From NCBI GenBank assembly GCA_965232465.1, contig OZ246977.1, forward strand, positions 1,488,001 through 1,552,000: 64,000 nt of DNA. The letters are read 5' to 3'. Origin of the DNA: G965232465 sp965232465. Its GTDB lineage: Bacteria; Pseudomonadota; Alphaproteobacteria; JAQWUY01. Within the stretch, counting starts at the first letter, position 1; every line of letters starts with the position of its first letter. Of this stretch, positions 47,318 through 55,820 are shown in pieces. Below the pieces are notes generated by a model that was not told where the DNA came from, searched no databases, and saw only the letters and a list, made by a program, of their open reading frames with translations. Both the position numbers and the translations under genes were made by a program.

Positions 47318-47872
47318 TTATTTGTACAATAAATCCGCCTGCATCAGGCTAACACTATCATATTTTTCATTTATTTCCCTACTGTATTTTATATTGGTTT
47401 TTTTGCTGATAAAACTTGTAAGGAATGTGAACAACATAACGGATACCATTACGACCGCCAATAAAATCCGCCAGAATATGAATGTTACTTGTATTTCGAT
47501 CATTAATATCAAATAAAGCGTTGGGCTGGCATAAGACAAGGCATTGTTAAATTCCCACAGTGTTTTTTTGTATAATGCGGGATCTTTTTTTTCCAATTCA
47601 ATGGCCACAGGGGTGCGGGATATGTCAAGCAATGGCACAAATGGTATCATTATAAGCAATTTCACAATCGAAAAGGGATTGGCGGTAACCTTAATGCCTC
47701 GTGTTAAATAATGCCATTGTTCAGGGCTTAGGGAGTGTTTTTCACCCCATTCAGACATTAGCTGTTGCAAGTTTTTAAATACTTGTTTTTGTTTTACATA
47801 TCCCCGGATTTCCAAATACAATACCAATGTCAGAAAAACGAAAACCAAGATACTATAAACATTAAATGACAT
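47318..47872 (-). CDS. Integral membrane protein of unknown function
   Basis: 184 residues, AT-rich gene. Hydrophobic segments at about 5-21, 72-85, 114-130 and 132-152 suggest three to four membrane helices, with a soluble loop SEWGEKHSLSPEQWHYL between the first two. I recognise no family. It lies in the insert between methyltransferase and ATPase genes, 161 bp upstream of the ATPase, immediately after a small membrane ORF. A partial DNA echo of its WGEKHSL coding region occurs at about 48243-48270, suggesting a duplicated unit. A membrane effector or accessory is possible but unproven. Confidence 0.6.
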   Translation of the reverse strand: MSFNVYSILVFVFLTLVLYLEIRGYVKQKQVFKNLQQLMSEWGEKHSLSPEQWHYLTRGIKVTANPFSIVKLLIMIPFVPLLDISRTPVAIELEKKDPALYKKTLWEFNNALSYASPTLYLILMIEIQVTFIFWRILLAVVMVSVMLFTFLTSFISKKTNIKYSREINEKYDSVSLMQADLLYK

Positions 47873-47883
47873 TTTTTTACTCC

Positions 47884-48087
47884 TTATTTATACCTTTGTA
47901 TAATTTTTTCCACAAGGCGATGTGCGTTTTTTCGTCCGACTGCCCACCTCACGACAAGTACCACAAATACAAATACTACAAACAAATATATGCTGAAACC
48001 AATATTACAATATCCCATAACAAGAAGCGTTATCCATTGATTCACTTCAAGACCTGCAATAACCGAATCCACACATTCGACTGACAT
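47884..48087 (-). CDS. Small membrane protein, paralogue of the 83-aa protein upstream
   Basis: 67 residues with one strong hydrophobic helix (about 29-48) and a basic tail (GRKNAHRLVEKIIQRYK). Shares CVDSV-A-LEVNQ--LL-MGYC--GF--YL with the 48276-48527 product, so the two are duplicates. The function is unknown; size and topology resemble small toxins or membrane accessory peptides, but no such family is recognised. Confidence 0.5.
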   Translation of the reverse strand: MSVECVDSVIAGLEVNQWITLLVMGYCNIGFSIYLFVVFVFVVLVVRWAVGRKNAHRLVEKIIQRYK

Positions 48088-48164
48088 GATATATCCACAT
48101 CCTCAGTTTTTTTACTAACCAATACCACAAAATAATCGATTGTTGTTTTTATAATTATGCTTTC

Positions 48165-48193
48165 ATAATAAGATATTATATCTGTTGTGTCAA
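48165..48193 (-). promoter_or_regulatory. Putative promoter within the defence insert
   Basis: On the minus strand: TTGACA (48193-48188), 17-bp spacer, TATTAT (48170-48165). Would drive the 67-aa and 184-aa membrane genes. Confidence 0.5.
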
Positions 48194-48275
48194 GATAAAA
48201 ATATTGTATAGGATGGCGAAAATACGGGGAAACACTTTTTTGCCTGTTTTAAGGGAATGTTTTTCGTCCCATTTG

Positions 48276-48527
48276 TTATTCCTTATTTAAGAATTTCTCA
48301 TATACCTTTTTTACAAAGCGACCTATTTTTTTGCGTTCGATGAGCCATGTTATAAAAACCGCCATAAATACGCATATTGCCATTATAAATAGGGATACTT
48401 CCATCAGATATTTCCTAAAACCAAAATCACAATACCCCATCATCAGAAGTGCCATAAATTGATTCACTTCCAGACTTGCATTAACCGAATCCACACATTG
48501 TGTCGACATAATGTATTGTGTTGACAT
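48276..48527 (-). CDS. Small membrane protein (83 aa)
   Basis: Hydrophobic helix about residues 43-62, basic C-terminus (ERKKIGRFVKKVYEKFLNKE). The N-terminus repeats MSTQ (MSTQYIMSTQC), so either ATG at 48527 or 48509 may be used. Paralogue of the 67-aa gene at 47884. The 188-bp stretch downstream holds a relic similar to the start of the 184-aa gene, then a promoter. Confidence 0.5.
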   Translation of the reverse strand: MSTQYIMSTQCVDSVNASLEVNQFMALLMMGYCDFGFRKYLMEVSLFIMAICVFMAVFITWLIERKKIGRFVKKVYEKFLNKE

Positions 48528-48558
48528 GATATATGCCTACTCTTTTTTTACCCTTATT

Positions 48559-48930
48559 TTAATGTTTCCATTTGTCATAAAGCCATTCTAAGTGTTCAAA
48601 GGCTCTTTTCGATTTTTTGTTTTTACGATGTTCGTATATATGATGTTCGAAGGTTTCATACAACTTTATAACTATGCCCCGGTATGTTTCAGAGAATAGC
48701 GTCTCGTCTAGGTCATTATTTCTTAAAGCCGCAGACAGGGCTTCCATATGGTTTAACACCGCACGTAAATCTGAATCTTCGGATGTGTCATCCCAATTTT
48801 TGGGATCTTTTCTTTCTGTATCATCACCATTAAAATCTTCAAAATATACTCGTACGGATTTTAATCTTTTTTGAAAAACATCATCCATAACCGACTGCAT
48901 AACCACATCAAAGGTATGTTGCCGTTTCAT
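48559..48930 (-). CDS. Hypothetical protein, possibly DUF4760-like
   Basis: 123 residues, soluble and charged. The pattern LRAVLNHMEALSAALRNNDLDETLFSETYRG followed by a helical YEHRKNKKSKRAFEHLEWL tail resembles DUF4760-type proteins, which often occur in defence or membrane loci, but the match is by eye only. AT-rich, in the insert between the methyltransferase and the ATPase genes. A consensus TTGACA promoter lies upstream at 49117. Confidence 0.5.
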   Translation of the reverse strand: MKRQHTFDVVMQSVMDDVFQKRLKSVRVYFEDFNGDDTERKDPKNWDDTSEDSDLRAVLNHMEALSAALRNNDLDETLFSETYRGIVIKLYETFEHHIYEHRKNKKSKRAFEHLEWLYDKWKH

Positions 48931-49016
48931 GAATTTTTTACCGCTGTGTGCATGCCACCAACAAATATGGTGGCAATGGCATCTAGGTTACTGGTAACAA
49001 AAGACGATATTGTCAC
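48927..49016 (-). CDS. Possible 29-aa leader peptide
   Basis: GTG-started small frame ending in an ATGA overlap with the 123-aa gene. The product is mildly hydrophobic (DAIATIFVGGMHTAVKNS at its end). Translational coupling is the only support. A MFKNEIDPGW micro-frame with a good AAGGAAAT site also lies here. Otherwise 48931-49146 holds only the promoter. Confidence 0.2.
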   Translation of the reverse strand: MTISSFVTSNLDAIATIFVGGMHTAVKNS

Positions 49017-49088
49017 ATTGATTACCAACCAGGGTCAATCTCATTTTTAAACATAGTTATTTCCTTTCCTTCTTATAAACATATCCAC

Positions 49089-49117
49089 ATAATAGGTATT
49101 ATGTTACAACTTGTCAA
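49089..49117 (-). promoter_or_regulatory. Promoter downstream of the methyltransferase gene
   Basis: On the minus strand: TTGACA (49117-49112), 17-bp spacer, TATTAT (49094-49089). It lies 30 bp beyond the methyltransferase stop and would start transcription of the inserted small genes. Confidence 0.6.
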
Positions 49118-49146
49118 GTAAAAAATGGCGTGTATGTATATTTGTT

Positions 49147-51918
49147 TTATGTCACAATTTCTGTTAATTTTTTGTATCTGGTAAACAGGTGTTCCAAGCG
49201 TTCGGTGTTGGTTTCGAATAGTTTTCCGGCGAAGATGCGGTCGATGATTTGGTCGTTTTGTTGGTGGGCGTGGCGGAGGTTTTCGGGCATGGTTTTTGGA
49301 TCGTACAGGTCGGCTATGGTTTTGGGGAAATGCAGTTCCCGTGCCATTAAAATGGCTTCGGCGGATTCGGTTAGGGCGTGTTTGTCGTCCGTGGTCAGTT
49401 TGGGGACGGGAAAAGTGTTCCAACCTAAGGTGTTGGAATATCTTATACGGGTCTCTAGTTTTCCGCATATTGTATCAATCCAAGCCCTGTGCATTTTTGA
49501 TACAATGAGTGCCATATTCCATAAGGGGGCATCGAACAAGCCGAAGTTTGCATCTGTAATAATTGTACCAATGGGTAATATGCCACAAGGTAAGTATTCC
49601 CTGTTTTCCGATGTTATTCTTGGGATTACTATAATATTTTCATTCCCTATTTGACTCCTACCAATAAAATAGTATGGATATTGTGCTGCTTGTTGTGTGG
49701 CTGGTGCTTTGCTTGATAATCGCATTTCTTTAACTGCATGTACACGATGGGCAATAGAGGGGATTTTCATAGCTTGTACAATTTTATCTTTTGTTATCCA
49801 AATACAATATCGCATTTTTCCCTTTATAAATTCAGCGGATCCATAAATGGGGCGGATAAACCTTTTTTCCTGTTCGTCTGTTAAATCTAATCCTGATATT
49901 TCCTGTTTTGTTAGTAACAGATGTCCCCCATCGACGGGAGCGTTGCCCAATAACATGGGCGATATAGCACTAATAGGCTGAGATATCTTATCAATGATAA
50001 TATGGGCACTGGGTATCAAGTAAGCATTGATATTATCCACTAATTTTTCAATAGATTCTTTATTGTCATTGGCAAAAAACAAGCGTTTTTGTGGTGTGGG
50101 TATATTGGATATGCCCACGATCACCACCATAACGCCCGCATTATGGCTGGCTAAGTTTGACCATTTAAAGGATGTATGGGCAAATATTATGTGATGGTTT
50201 AGGGTAAATATAGGTTTCCATAAGGTCGCCACCTGTTCCCCTTGACACATGGAATTGGTGGCAACAAAGGCGGTTTTTGTGGGCGTATGGGTGCCATACT
50301 CAGCCGCTTTCATAAACCATGCACACACATAATCTAGGCTTTTATAGTTTTTGGTATAGCGTTCGAATACCCACTTCATATCGGATTTTTGTTGTTTTGA
50401 TTGTCTCCTTGCCCCCAAATATGGGGGATTGCCACAAATATATGTTTCGCCACCCATATTTTTAAAATCTATTTCCGCTTGATCAAGGGGGGTCTCGAAC
50501 AAGTCGTCTGATTTTAATTTCACGCTTTTACCTGTGGGCGGGCACAGATCGAGCCAATCATATCGTAACGCATTGCCCTGTGTTATCCAATTTTCTTTTT
50601 TTAGGGGTAAAAATTCATTTAATGCCATTTTTTCGCCCAAATACTGCACATCGCATTGATATTCGGTAATGATTAAGGCAATCTTAGCAATTTCTGCGGA
50701 AAAATCCCGTAATTCGATACCCCTAAAATTGTTAAGGGGGATGGCACTATATACACGGGATTCACCCCGTTTTTTGTTAATTTCAAACTCCATTTTACGG
50801 AGCTCTTTATAGGCAATCACCAAAAAATTACCGGATCCACAAGCGGGATCGAATACCCGTATGCGACAAAGGCGTTTTTTTAGGTTTAATAATTTTCGCT
50901 GATTATCGCCCGCCTTATAAAAACTGTCCCATAAATCGTCCAGAAATAAGGGGTTTAGGCATTTTAAAATATTTGGAACGGATGTATAGTGCATGCCAAT
51001 ATGGGTGCGTTCGTCTGCATCGGCGATCGATTGAATCATCGATCCGAAAATGTCCGGATTGATCGACCGCCAATCCAAACCGCCCACATATTGCAAGTAT
51101 GTTAAGGCGGTTTTTGTAAACTTTGGCACCCGTACCATACCGCCAAACAGCCCGCCATTGACATAGGGAAAGCTATTCGCATAACGGGGTATATCAGCGG
51201 TGCGGCGATCGGCGGTGGGAATGTCCATTGCCTTAAATATGTGGGCGATAATGTCCGCTGTGTTTGCCCCATCAGCGGTGGAAAATCGCCGTACTGTATC
51301 GGTAAATAGCCCTTCGCCCATAAATATGTTGGTATCTTCGGCAAAAAAGCAAAATATCAGCTGTGCCATAAAATGATTCATGTGGGCAATCCCCTCGCCT
51401 TTGCCCCAATCCGGATTGTGCTTTAACAGCTCCAGATACAAGCGGTTTAAACGGACGGTTGCCTTAATATCAAGGGGGTTGTCTGCGATGTGTTTTACAT
51501 TTGATATGCCCGCCAAGGGCATCAGAAAATTGAAGTTTTCCCCCAAGTCCTTAAAAGCACAGGCAAGCACATTGCCCGCCCCGTGCAGGTGTTCCCCTTG
51601 AAAATCCGTGCCGTCGGTGGCAAGTATAAATTTGACTTTATGGGTTTGGGTGGCTTTGCTGTTGCGTAACATACGCAGGGTGGCGGATACTTGCCCCACT
51701 GCACAGGTGGCCATATGCACATGGCGGATTTGCAATACGGCATGTATCGACGGGTGGCGTATATCGGTTTTGTTGGTGCCCCCTTTATCGGCTTTTAGCC
51801 GTTTAAGGGTCGTATCCTTATTGCCAAAGGCACGCAAAAAGTCATACACAAATCCGCCCCGATCAAACGGCTGTTGTGCCAGTCTTTCCAAAGCTTGTAA
51901 TATTTCCGTTGGTTTCAT
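49147..51918 (-). CDS. MmeI-like class I SAM-dependent DNA adenine methyltransferase
   Basis: 923 residues. SAM motif I FDPACGSGNF (356-365) and catalytic NPPY (497-500) indicate N6-adenine methylation. The helical spacer FMAQLIFCFFAEDTNIF (183-199) and FPYVNGGLFGG (250-260) are typical of the MmeI family; the region after NPPY through about 800 should hold the target-recognition domain. The first ~150 residues (QPFDRGGFVYDFLRAFG, CAVGQVSATLRMLRNSKAT) lack a PD-ExK motif, so it is not a self-contained type IIG enzyme; the helicase and GIY-YIG proteins downstream probably provide restriction. First gene of the island; promoter-like TATAAT (51969-51974, minus) lies upstream within the repeat. 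Confidence 0.88.
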   Translation of the reverse strand: MKPTEILQALERLAQQPFDRGGFVYDFLRAFGNKDTTLKRLKADKGGTNKTDIRHPSIHAVLQIRHVHMATCAVGQVSATLRMLRNSKATQTHKVKFILATDGTDFQGEHLHGAGNVLACAFKDLGENFNFLMPLAGISNVKHIADNPLDIKATVRLNRLYLELLKHNPDWGKGEGIAHMNHFMAQLIFCFFAEDTNIFMGEGLFTDTVRRFSTADGANTADIIAHIFKAMDIPTADRRTADIPRYANSFPYVNGGLFGGMVRVPKFTKTALTYLQYVGGLDWRSINPDIFGSMIQSIADADERTHIGMHYTSVPNILKCLNPLFLDDLWDSFYKAGDNQRKLLNLKKRLCRIRVFDPACGSGNFLVIAYKELRKMEFEINKKRGESRVYSAIPLNNFRGIELRDFSAEIAKIALIITEYQCDVQYLGEKMALNEFLPLKKENWITQGNALRYDWLDLCPPTGKSVKLKSDDLFETPLDQAEIDFKNMGGETYICGNPPYLGARRQSKQQKSDMKWVFERYTKNYKSLDYVCAWFMKAAEYGTHTPTKTAFVATNSMCQGEQVATLWKPIFTLNHHIIFAHTSFKWSNLASHNAGVMVVIVGISNIPTPQKRLFFANDNKESIEKLVDNINAYLIPSAHIIIDKISQPISAISPMLLGNAPVDGGHLLLTKQEISGLDLTDEQEKRFIRPIYGSAEFIKGKMRYCIWITKDKIVQAMKIPSIAHRVHAVKEMRLSSKAPATQQAAQYPYYFIGRSQIGNENIIVIPRITSENREYLPCGILPIGTIITDANFGLFDAPLWNMALIVSKMHRAWIDTICGKLETRIRYSNTLGWNTFPVPKLTTDDKHALTESAEAILMARELHFPKTIADLYDPKTMPENLRHAHQQNDQIIDRIFAGKLFETNTERLEHLFTRYKKLTEIVT

Positions 51919-51932
51919 AAATTTTTATTCCT

Positions 51933-52176
51933 TATATAGTCAATTCGGTATAAAATGATTCACCATATTATACTGCAATTTTTATTGTGTTGGTTATATC
52001 GTGAGTCTAAGGGGCTAACGCCCCTCGTGCGTTTAATGTGGATTTACCCATGCTTCGCATGACAAAATACCACACGCACTCACCCCGCTCTGCACCACAA
52101 TGCCACTGCGTGGCAAGCGGTTGCAACCGCATTATATAATCAATTCGGTATAAAATGATTATTCATATTATACTGC
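51933..52176. repeat. Hairpin-array element flanked by 44-bp direct repeats
   Basis: Near-identical 44-bp repeats at 51933-51976 and 52133-52176 (about 40 of 44 matching, offset exactly 200 bp) share CAATTCGGTATAAAATGATT. Between them is a chain of short hairpins: AGGGGC-taa-GCCCCT (52010-52025 region), CATGC-ttc-GCATG (52039-52051), CCAC-tgc-GTGG (52103-52113), and the perfect palindrome GCGGTTGCAACCGC (52117-52130). No coding frame is convincing. It may be a MITE-like or REP-like mobile element, or a tandem duplication of the methyltransferase promoter region. This is the whole content of the 51919-52183 gap. Confidence 0.7.
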
Positions 52177-52183
52177 TACAATA

Positions 52184-53797
52184 TCACTGCACTTTATCGG
52201 CAACTTGGGATATATCCCACACCCCTATTAAATACCCCCGTTGTATATGTTTGTTGGTGCTGGCTTGTACTTGTGCGGTGGGGATGGTTGTTCGGGTTTT
52301 ACGGTGCCGCATATGATCAAACAGCATGTTTTCCATGCGGGCACAGATGGGGGCATATGCAGGGTTGCGTCCCAAATCCACATATTCGTCCGGATCGTTT
52401 TTTACATCAAATAATTGACAGGGGAATCCTTCGAAATACACAAACTTAAAATCGTGTTGCCGTACCATATATATACGGCTGTGCCGTACATCCGTCCCCA
52501 AAATTTCACAGGCTTCTTTCCAGGCATAATCGTATTCGGATATGGATGCGGTGCGCCATATGTGGGGGACATTACCATTGACAAAATCCACCAAACTTGC
52601 CCCTTCGAGCACATGGTCTTGGGTGTTTTCATCGCCCCCCGCCCATTCATAAAATGTGGGCAGAAGGTCAATCGATTCGATCATATGATTGTATGTTATC
52701 CCCCGACTTATATCCGCATTTTTGCGGGGGTCATGGATAATCAGGGGAATACGCACACTGGGGTCATGGAACATATCCTTTTCCCCCAACCAATGATCGC
52801 CCAAATAATCCCCATGATCGGAGGTTATCACAATAATCGTATTATCAAATTGTCGAGTGCGTTTTAAGTACTGTACCATATTGCCCACATGGTCATCGAA
52901 TTCAGAAATTAACCCCATATACACGGGGATAATTTTATCCCGTACCGCATCCTTGGCAAAGTTTATACTTTCCAATTGTTGCATATACGCCGCATACACA
53001 GGGTGCGGATTGTCCCGTTCAGAGGCACATTTTTTCGCAGGCAGCACATGATTTTTATTATACATATCATTATAAGGGGCGGGGGCAACGAATGGCCAAT
53101 GGGGTTTGATGTAACTGACATGTAAACACCACGGGGTGTCTGTGTTGCGGTTTTGTTCCATAAACTGAATCGCTTTTTGGGTGGTAAAAGCCGTTTCCGA
53201 ATGGGCTTTGTCGATACGGGCGGGGCGATGGGCATGCTGCATTTCCCAACCGCTCAGAATTTCGCCTTTGTCGCCCATGGCAGAATTTGCCCAATCATGC
53301 CACGGATTATCGCCTGTATACCCTTGGGTGCGCAAATAAGTATTGTATTCGGAATTGGGGTCATTGATACGATCGGGCCACAATCCATCATCCCGCCAAT
53401 ATGGTTCGAACCCACATTGGGATGCCAACACCCCCAGATGCGAATATGGGTTTATGCCCAATCGTTGCATGCCCTGTGTATCCGCCGCCATATGGGTTTT
53501 TCCCGATAACACCACCCGATACCCGTATTGCCGTAAATAATCGCCCATGGTTTTTTCACCAATATTTAAAGGCACATGGTTATAACTTGCCCCATGGCTG
53601 GACACATATCGTCCGGTGTAAAAACTCATACGGGATGCCCCACATACGGGGGCTTGGCAATATGTATGTGAAAATATAACGCCATTGTGTGCCAATGTGT
53701 CGATATGGGGTGTTTTTATGTGCGGATGCCCCATACAGCCCAAATAATCGTATCGCAACTGATCCGCCATAATAAATAATATATTCGGTTGGGTCAT
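52184..53797 (-). CDS. Sulfatase-family hydrolase (type I sulfatase / phosphonate monoester hydrolase fold)
   Basis: 537 residues. Opens PNILFIMADQLRYDYLGCMG (metal Asp12, Gln13) and has the formylglycine site CGASR (Cys52 to Arg56) followed by MSFYTGRY; alanine replaces the usual proline of CxPxR. SDHGDYLGDHWLGEKDMFHDPSVRIPL carries further metal ligands. No signal peptide, so probably cytoplasmic. The start overlaps the tctA stop by 4 bp, so it is in the transporter operon: the imported solute may be a sulfate ester, phosphodiester or phosphonate ester that this enzyme cleaves. Cannot separate choline-sulfatase-like from PMH-like activity by eye. Confidence 0.85.
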   Translation of the reverse strand: MTQPNILFIMADQLRYDYLGCMGHPHIKTPHIDTLAHNGVIFSHTYCQAPVCGASRMSFYTGRYVSSHGASYNHVPLNIGEKTMGDYLRQYGYRVVLSGKTHMAADTQGMQRLGINPYSHLGVLASQCGFEPYWRDDGLWPDRINDPNSEYNTYLRTQGYTGDNPWHDWANSAMGDKGEILSGWEMQHAHRPARIDKAHSETAFTTQKAIQFMEQNRNTDTPWCLHVSYIKPHWPFVAPAPYNDMYNKNHVLPAKKCASERDNPHPVYAAYMQQLESINFAKDAVRDKIIPVYMGLISEFDDHVGNMVQYLKRTRQFDNTIIVITSDHGDYLGDHWLGEKDMFHDPSVRIPLIIHDPRKNADISRGITYNHMIESIDLLPTFYEWAGGDENTQDHVLEGASLVDFVNGNVPHIWRTASISEYDYAWKEACEILGTDVRHSRIYMVRQHDFKFVYFEGFPCQLFDVKNDPDEYVDLGRNPAYAPICARMENMLFDHMRHRKTRTTIPTAQVQASTNKHIQRGYLIGVWDISQVADKVQ

Positions 53798-55293
53798 GGT
53801 TTTTTATTGCCCCGAATATCCCGTATAAACAGTATCAAAATACCAAGTCCCAACCCCAACAGCCCCAAGGCAATGGGATATTGTATTATATTCAATATAT
53901 TGCCATCCAACAAGGTCATCGATTGGACAAACGATTCTTCCAAACGGGGGAATAAGAAAAATGCCAATATAAACACCACCGGGGAATAGCCCAATGTGGA
54001 CATTAGGATACCAATAATGGCAAACATAAACATAATGCCAACCCCAAATATGGTGCCCGTCGACATATACACACCGATAATACACAAAATAAACGATATG
54101 GAAAATACGATGGATTCAGGGGCCCGTACCACCTTTGCCCAGACTTTCATACATATAAGCCCCAAACTTAAATTGGTGATATTGGCAAACAACATCGCCC
54201 CAAATATGGCATACACCAATTCCGCTTGTTTTTCAAACAATGTGGGTCCGGGGATAACCCCATGTATCATAAATGCCCCAATCAGCAACGCCGCACTGAT
54301 GCTACCGGGAATGCCAAGGCTTAACAGGGGAATAAGGCTTGCCCCTGTGATGGCGCTGTTGGCGGATTCGGTGGCGGCGATGCCCTTAATGTTGCCTTTG
54401 CCATAGGATTCGGGGTTTTTACTGAGCTTTTTGGTGATGGCGTAGCTCATAAAAGCCGCCGCCGTCGACCCAATACCGGGTACCGCCCCCAAAAATACGC
54501 CAATACCCGCCCCCCGTAACAGCACAAAACGGCATTTCCAATATTCGGCAAACGATACGCTTTTGTCCTGTTTTTTCTGGTTTTTATCAAATACAACGGC
54601 GGGATGGTGCGTATGCCGAAGGGTTGCCAGCCGACGGATAATTTCTGACATGGCAAGCATGCCAATGGCAACGGCAACAATGGGGAAACCGTCGTACAAT
54701 TCATATTGGTTAAATATCAATCGGGGGGTGGAATTTTCCGGCTCCAGCCCGACGGTGGCAAACAACATGCCCAGCAACAACGATATAATGGCTTTTGGTA
54801 CAGACCCCCCCATTAGCCCGGATATGACACAAAACGAAAATACGATTAACGCAAACACTTCCACAGGTCCCATTTTAAAGGCAATAACCGCCAATGGCAC
54901 AGACACGGTAATCAATACCAAATCGCTAATGGTATCGCCGGTTACTGAGGAAAATAATGCCATTTTTGTGGCTTTTAAGGGTTTACCTTGCTGGGCAATC
55001 GGGTGTCCATCCAAGGCGGTGGCGGCCGCATCCGGTGTGCCGGGGGTATTGATTAAAATTGACGGGATGGCACCCCCCACCAATCCGCCCTTGTTAATCC
55101 CCACCAAGCATGAAATTGCCGACAATGGGCTTAGGGCAAAGGTAAATGGAATCACAATCGCCATAGTCATAACCGGTCCAATGCCCGGGATGGCACCGAC
55201 AATTTGCCCCACCAAAACACCCACAATAACATAAAACATGTTTGCTAAGGTAAACGCATCGGCAAAGCCCATTAAAATCGCATTTAGTGTCAT
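53794..55293 (-). CDS. tctA: Tripartite tricarboxylate transporter permease TctA
   Basis: 499 residues, about 12 membrane helices. Family signatures: GALPGIGPVMTMAI-like opening (VGAIPGIGPVMTMAIVIPFTF, residues 31-50), the GGAIPSILINTPGTPDAAAT motif near 73-92, and a second-half repeat GAVPGIGSTAAAFMSYA. Large subunit of a secondary transporter that works with TctB and the periplasmic TctC encoded upstream. Overlaps the sulfatase gene by 4 bp. Confidence 0.93.
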   Translation of the reverse strand: MTLNAILMGFADAFTLANMFYVIVGVLVGQIVGAIPGIGPVMTMAIVIPFTFALSPLSAISCLVGINKGGLVGGAIPSILINTPGTPDAAATALDGHPIAQQGKPLKATKMALFSSVTGDTISDLVLITVSVPLAVIAFKMGPVEVFALIVFSFCVISGLMGGSVPKAIISLLLGMLFATVGLEPENSTPRLIFNQYELYDGFPIVAVAIGMLAMSEIIRRLATLRHTHHPAVVFDKNQKKQDKSVSFAEYWKCRFVLLRGAGIGVFLGAVPGIGSTAAAFMSYAITKKLSKNPESYGKGNIKGIAATESANSAITGASLIPLLSLGIPGSISAALLIGAFMIHGVIPGPTLFEKQAELVYAIFGAMLFANITNLSLGLICMKVWAKVVRAPESIVFSISFILCIIGVYMSTGTIFGVGIMFMFAIIGILMSTLGYSPVVFILAFFLFPRLEESFVQSMTLLDGNILNIIQYPIALGLLGLGLGILILFIRDIRGNKKP

Positions 55294-55327
55294 GTTTTTC
55301 CCATATGTATACCACTTAATTTATATA

Positions 55328-55747
55328 TTATGGCAATGTACGACCAAGCCCCATCACAACACCCGCCCATAAAATAATCGGAATACCCCCACCCAATATC
55401 AACCACAACGGGCGGCGTTCGCCAATCAACACCATGATACCCACGGACAATACGGGGGCAACCCATAAAAACCCTATGTGTCCCATCAACCCCACAAAAA
55501 ATATCCCCAACACTGCAAGCGACAGGGATTTTACAAGTACTTTTTTATCAAAATCAGGGGGGGAATTGGTATTAAAAAATTGTATCAAAGCCATTAACAT
55601 AATCCCAATAACAATTATATTTGGCAATGTGGCAGGGGTCGTCCACCCGTCAAAAATCGGGGGTTCAATCTGATTGGGAATAATATATACATACAACAGT
55701 ACAGATAATATAATCAACGATATAGTGGTGATTTTATTTGCCAACAT
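55328..55747 (-). CDS. tctB: Tripartite tricarboxylate transporter small subunit TctB
   Basis: 139 residues from ATG 55747, chosen because a hydrophobic helix begins directly (MLANKITTISLIILSVLLYV); the frame extends upstream to 55837 but that part overlaps tctC and a G/C hairpin. Four membrane helices are predicted, matching TctB. Lies between tctC and tctA. Confidence 0.82.
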   Translation of the reverse strand: MLANKITTISLIILSVLLYVYIIPNQIEPPIFDGWTTPATLPNIIVIGIMLMALIQFFNTNSPPDFDKKVLVKSLSLAVLGIFFVGLMGHIGFLWVAPVLSVGIMVLIGERRPLWLILGGGIPIILWAGVVMGLGRTLP

Positions 55748-55780
55748 AAAATTTTCATCAGAATATATATTTAATTTTAT

Positions 55781-55808
55781 ACCCCCCCATAATGGGTATA
55801 GGGGGGGT
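55781..55808 (-). promoter_or_regulatory. C7/G7 hairpin between tctC and tctB
   Basis: ACCCCCCC (55781-55788) pairs with GGGGGGGT (55801-55808) around a 12-nt loop. No T-run follows, so it more likely stabilises or partly terminates the transcript, raising binding-protein levels over the membrane subunits. Confidence 0.55.
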
Positions 55809-55820
55809 GTAGGAGAAAAA

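Noticed and set aside
43035..51918. BREX or DISARM system
   Set aside because: There is no PglZ phosphatase, BrxC-type ATPase or DISARM DrmB/DrmC gene; the methyltransferase is MmeI-like.
41816..51918. Prophage or integrative element
   Set aside because: No integrase, phage structural or relaxase gene and no tRNA attachment site is visible; the island is bounded by rpsD and the Tct operon.
52402..53679. Plus-strand frames opposite the sulfatase gene
   Set aside because: The sense-strand sulfatase motifs explain the region; the antisense frames have no recognisable domain.
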